Notes under the pieces: generated by a model
What the model was told of the DNA's origin: nothing
What the model saw: only the letters and a program-made list of their open reading frames with translations
The model's database searches: none
Position numbers and translations under genes: made by a program
Assembly: GCA_038211505.1 (NCBI GenBank)
Contig: JBBQVO010000074.1
Span: forward strand, 1-14,557
DNA from: JBBQVO01 sp038211505
GTDB lineage: Bacteria > Chloroflexota > Dehalococcoidia > DSTF01 > JACRBR01
Direction: 5' to 3'
DNA length: 14,557 bases
In this document: piece by piece, positions 13,471 through 14,557 of the stretch
Layout: every line of letters begins with the position of its first letter
Position numbering within the stretch: the first letter of the stretch is position 1

Positions 13471-14409
13471 CTATTCGCACCACCAGGCGAGCGCGACAAG
13501 CCCCGGACCGGTATGCGCGCCCATCACCTGCGTAAACTCTGTCACACATGACTCAGCGAGATCGATGCGCCGACCCGCCTCGTCGGCGACGCGCAGCGCG
13601 TCGTCCGGCGCGTTGGCGTGATGCACAGCGAGATGGGTGCGGCAGCCGGCGGTTAGCTGCTCGACGAGATCGAGCATGCGCGCCAGCGCGCGCGGCCGCG
13701 TGCGCGTACGGGCGATGAGCTTGATGTTTGAGGCGTGCTCGTCGGACGCGCTGAATCGGACGATCGGTTTCAGCTGCAGCATGCCGACTGCCCACGCCGC
13801 GACCCGCGGCACGCGCCCGCCGCGCGCGAGGTATGACAGCGTGTCGAGCATCGCCAGCAGCGTCACGCGCGACGCCATCTCGTCGGCGCGCGCGATCACA
13901 GCATCGATCGAAGCGCCCGCCGCGGCCGCGCGCGCCGCCTCGATCACGACGAAGCCCTGCGCCATCGCGGCGTTGCGTGAATCGAGCAGCCGGATGTCCG
14001 TCGCGGGCGACGCGGCATGCGCCAGCGCGATCGCCTCGCGCGCGGAGTCGTACATGGCGCTGAACTGGCGCGAGACGGTGACGCAGAGCACCGCATCGGC
14101 GCGCGTGGCGGCGCGGGCGATCGCCTCGACGTAGCGGCCCGGCGATGGCGCCGCCGTCGTCGGCCGCTCGTGCGAGCGCGCCAGCAGATCGTAGAACTCG
14201 CCCGTATCGGCCGCGAAGGAGTCGGTGAACGTGCGTCCGGCGACGATCAGGTTGAGCGGCACGATCTCGATCCCGTACATCGCGGCGATATCGAGCGGGA
14301 TGCATGCCGTGCTGTCGGTGACGATCGCGACCGGGCGGCGCGTCGCGATCGATGCGGCCGCAGCGTCGATCGGCGATGGAGGCGTGGGATTGTCAGGCGG
14401 ATCGGCCAT
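13471..14409 (-). CDS. DegV family fatty-acid-binding protein
   Basis: This is a DegV (EDD-fold) protein, a family that binds fatty acids and in Gram-positive bacteria presents them to fatty-acid kinase FakA. Counting from ATG 14409 (312 residues), AIVTDSTACIP lies at about 28-38, RPTTAAPSPG at 82-91, LDTLSYLARGGRV at 188-200 and the ending GAHTGPGLVALAWW at 297-310; these are the usual ligand-contact and fold motifs. In-frame ATGs at 14475 and 14418-14421 are alternatives. I prefer 14409 because a terminator at 14501-14542 leaves only 25 nt for a promoter before 14475, and a TATGAT box ends 7 nt before 14409. The first 24 residues are Pro/Ala-rich and poorly conserved. No fakA is in the window. 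Confidence 0.88.
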   Translation of the reverse strand: MADPPDNPTPPSPIDAAAASIATRRPVAIVTDSTACIPLDIAAMYGIEIVPLNLIVAGRTFTDSFAADTGEFYDLLARSHERPTTAAPSPGRYVEAIARAATRADAVLCVTVSRQFSAMYDSAREAIALAHAASPATDIRLLDSRNAAMAQGFVVIEAARAAAAGASIDAVIARADEMASRVTLLAMLDTLSYLARGGRVPRVAAWAVGMLQLKPIVRFSASDEHASNIKLIARTRTRPRALARMLDLVEQLTAGCRTHLAVHHANAPDDALRVADEAGRRIDLAESCVTEFTQVMGAHTGPGLVALAWWCE

Positions 14410-14416
14410 GGCGTGC

Positions 14417-14422
14417 ATCATA
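14417..14422 (-). promoter_or_regulatory. Candidate -10 box for leaderless degV-like mRNA
   Basis: On the minus strand TATGAT (one mismatch from TATAAT) lies 7 nt before ATG 14409, so transcription could begin on the ATG itself. No good -35 is seen at 17 nt (GCACTC). The call is tentative. Confidence 0.25.
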
Positions 14423-14500
14423 GCCGCAGGCGGCAGCCTGAGTGCAGGATCGGCTACGGCGGCGAGCGCGATCATGCGTGGCGTCTATTCTCGTCAGGAG

Positions 14501-14542
14501 AAAAAGGGAACGCCGGAGCGTGGGGTGACCCACGCCCCGGCG
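14501..14542 (-). terminator. Rho-independent terminator of an off-window gene
   Basis: Read on the minus strand, CGCCGGGGCGTGGG (14542-14529) pairs with CCCACGCTCCGGCG (14524-14511) over 14 bp with one G-U pair and a 4-nt loop. It is followed by TTCCCTTTTT (14510-14501). This is a strong intrinsic terminator. It must end a minus-strand gene lying to the right of the window, whose last codons may be within 14543-14557; an in-frame end cannot be settled from 15 nt. Confidence 0.85.
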
Positions 14543-14557
14543 ATCTTCATCGCATGC

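Overview
This is a high-GC bacterial window with 18 protein-coding genes I would accept. One of them, at the left edge, is incomplete. I found no rRNA, tRNA, CRISPR array, integrase or transposase. A DUF3105 membrane protein, a DegV protein, a pair of CaiB/BaiF CoA-transferases, an FMN or F420 split-barrel protein and many small intergenic repeats would suit an uncultured Chloroflexota-like lineage. That placement is an impression from gene content, not a demonstrated result.

Layout. Positions 3-4148 form a plus-strand cluster: a nitronate monooxygenase-family flavoprotein, a short hicB-hicA toxin-antitoxin pair placed 9 nt after it, and two consecutive family III CoA-transferases. The first CoA-transferase lacks the expected catalytic Asp; the second keeps one. 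The second gene meets, stop against stop, a minus-strand gene for a secreted protein with an LPNTG sorting signal (4145-4774). Positions 4863-6059 carry a three-helix membrane protein, a PPOX-class split-barrel protein and an orphan HicB, all on the plus strand. Positions 6068-8512 are minus-strand: an exported SGNH hydrolase, and a translationally coupled pair made of an RNA 2',3'-cyclic phosphodiesterase (ThpR) followed by a DUF429 RNase-H-fold protein. Positions 9202-12102 are plus-strand: a DinB-like protein, an acyl-CoA synthetase, a small Cys/His protein and a DUF1801 protein. Positions 12332-14409 are minus-strand: DUF3105 and DegV. A strong minus-strand terminator at the right edge belongs to a gene outside the window.

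How the genes may work together. The acyl-CoA ligase and the two CoA-transferases suggest CoA-thioester activation of organic acids. The active-site difference between the adjacent CoA-transferases raises the possibility of a heteromeric enzyme with one non-catalytic subunit, as known for two-subunit family III enzymes such as BbsEF. ThpR and the DUF429 protein share an ATGA stop/start overlap and may form an RNA- or nucleotide-processing module.

The non-coding part is unusually rich in repeats. There are six short tandem-repeat tracts with 7-, 8- or about 9-nt periods, several of them just after stop codons. There is also a 123-bp element with inverted arms of about 31 bp (6929-7051), and a degenerate array of units of about 90 bp (about 8705-9003) whose last unit ends in the same sequence as an arm of that element. 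The strongest candidates for something new are the CoA-transferase pair, the DUF429/ThpR pair and this repeat family. I did not find a clear new defence or mobile system.
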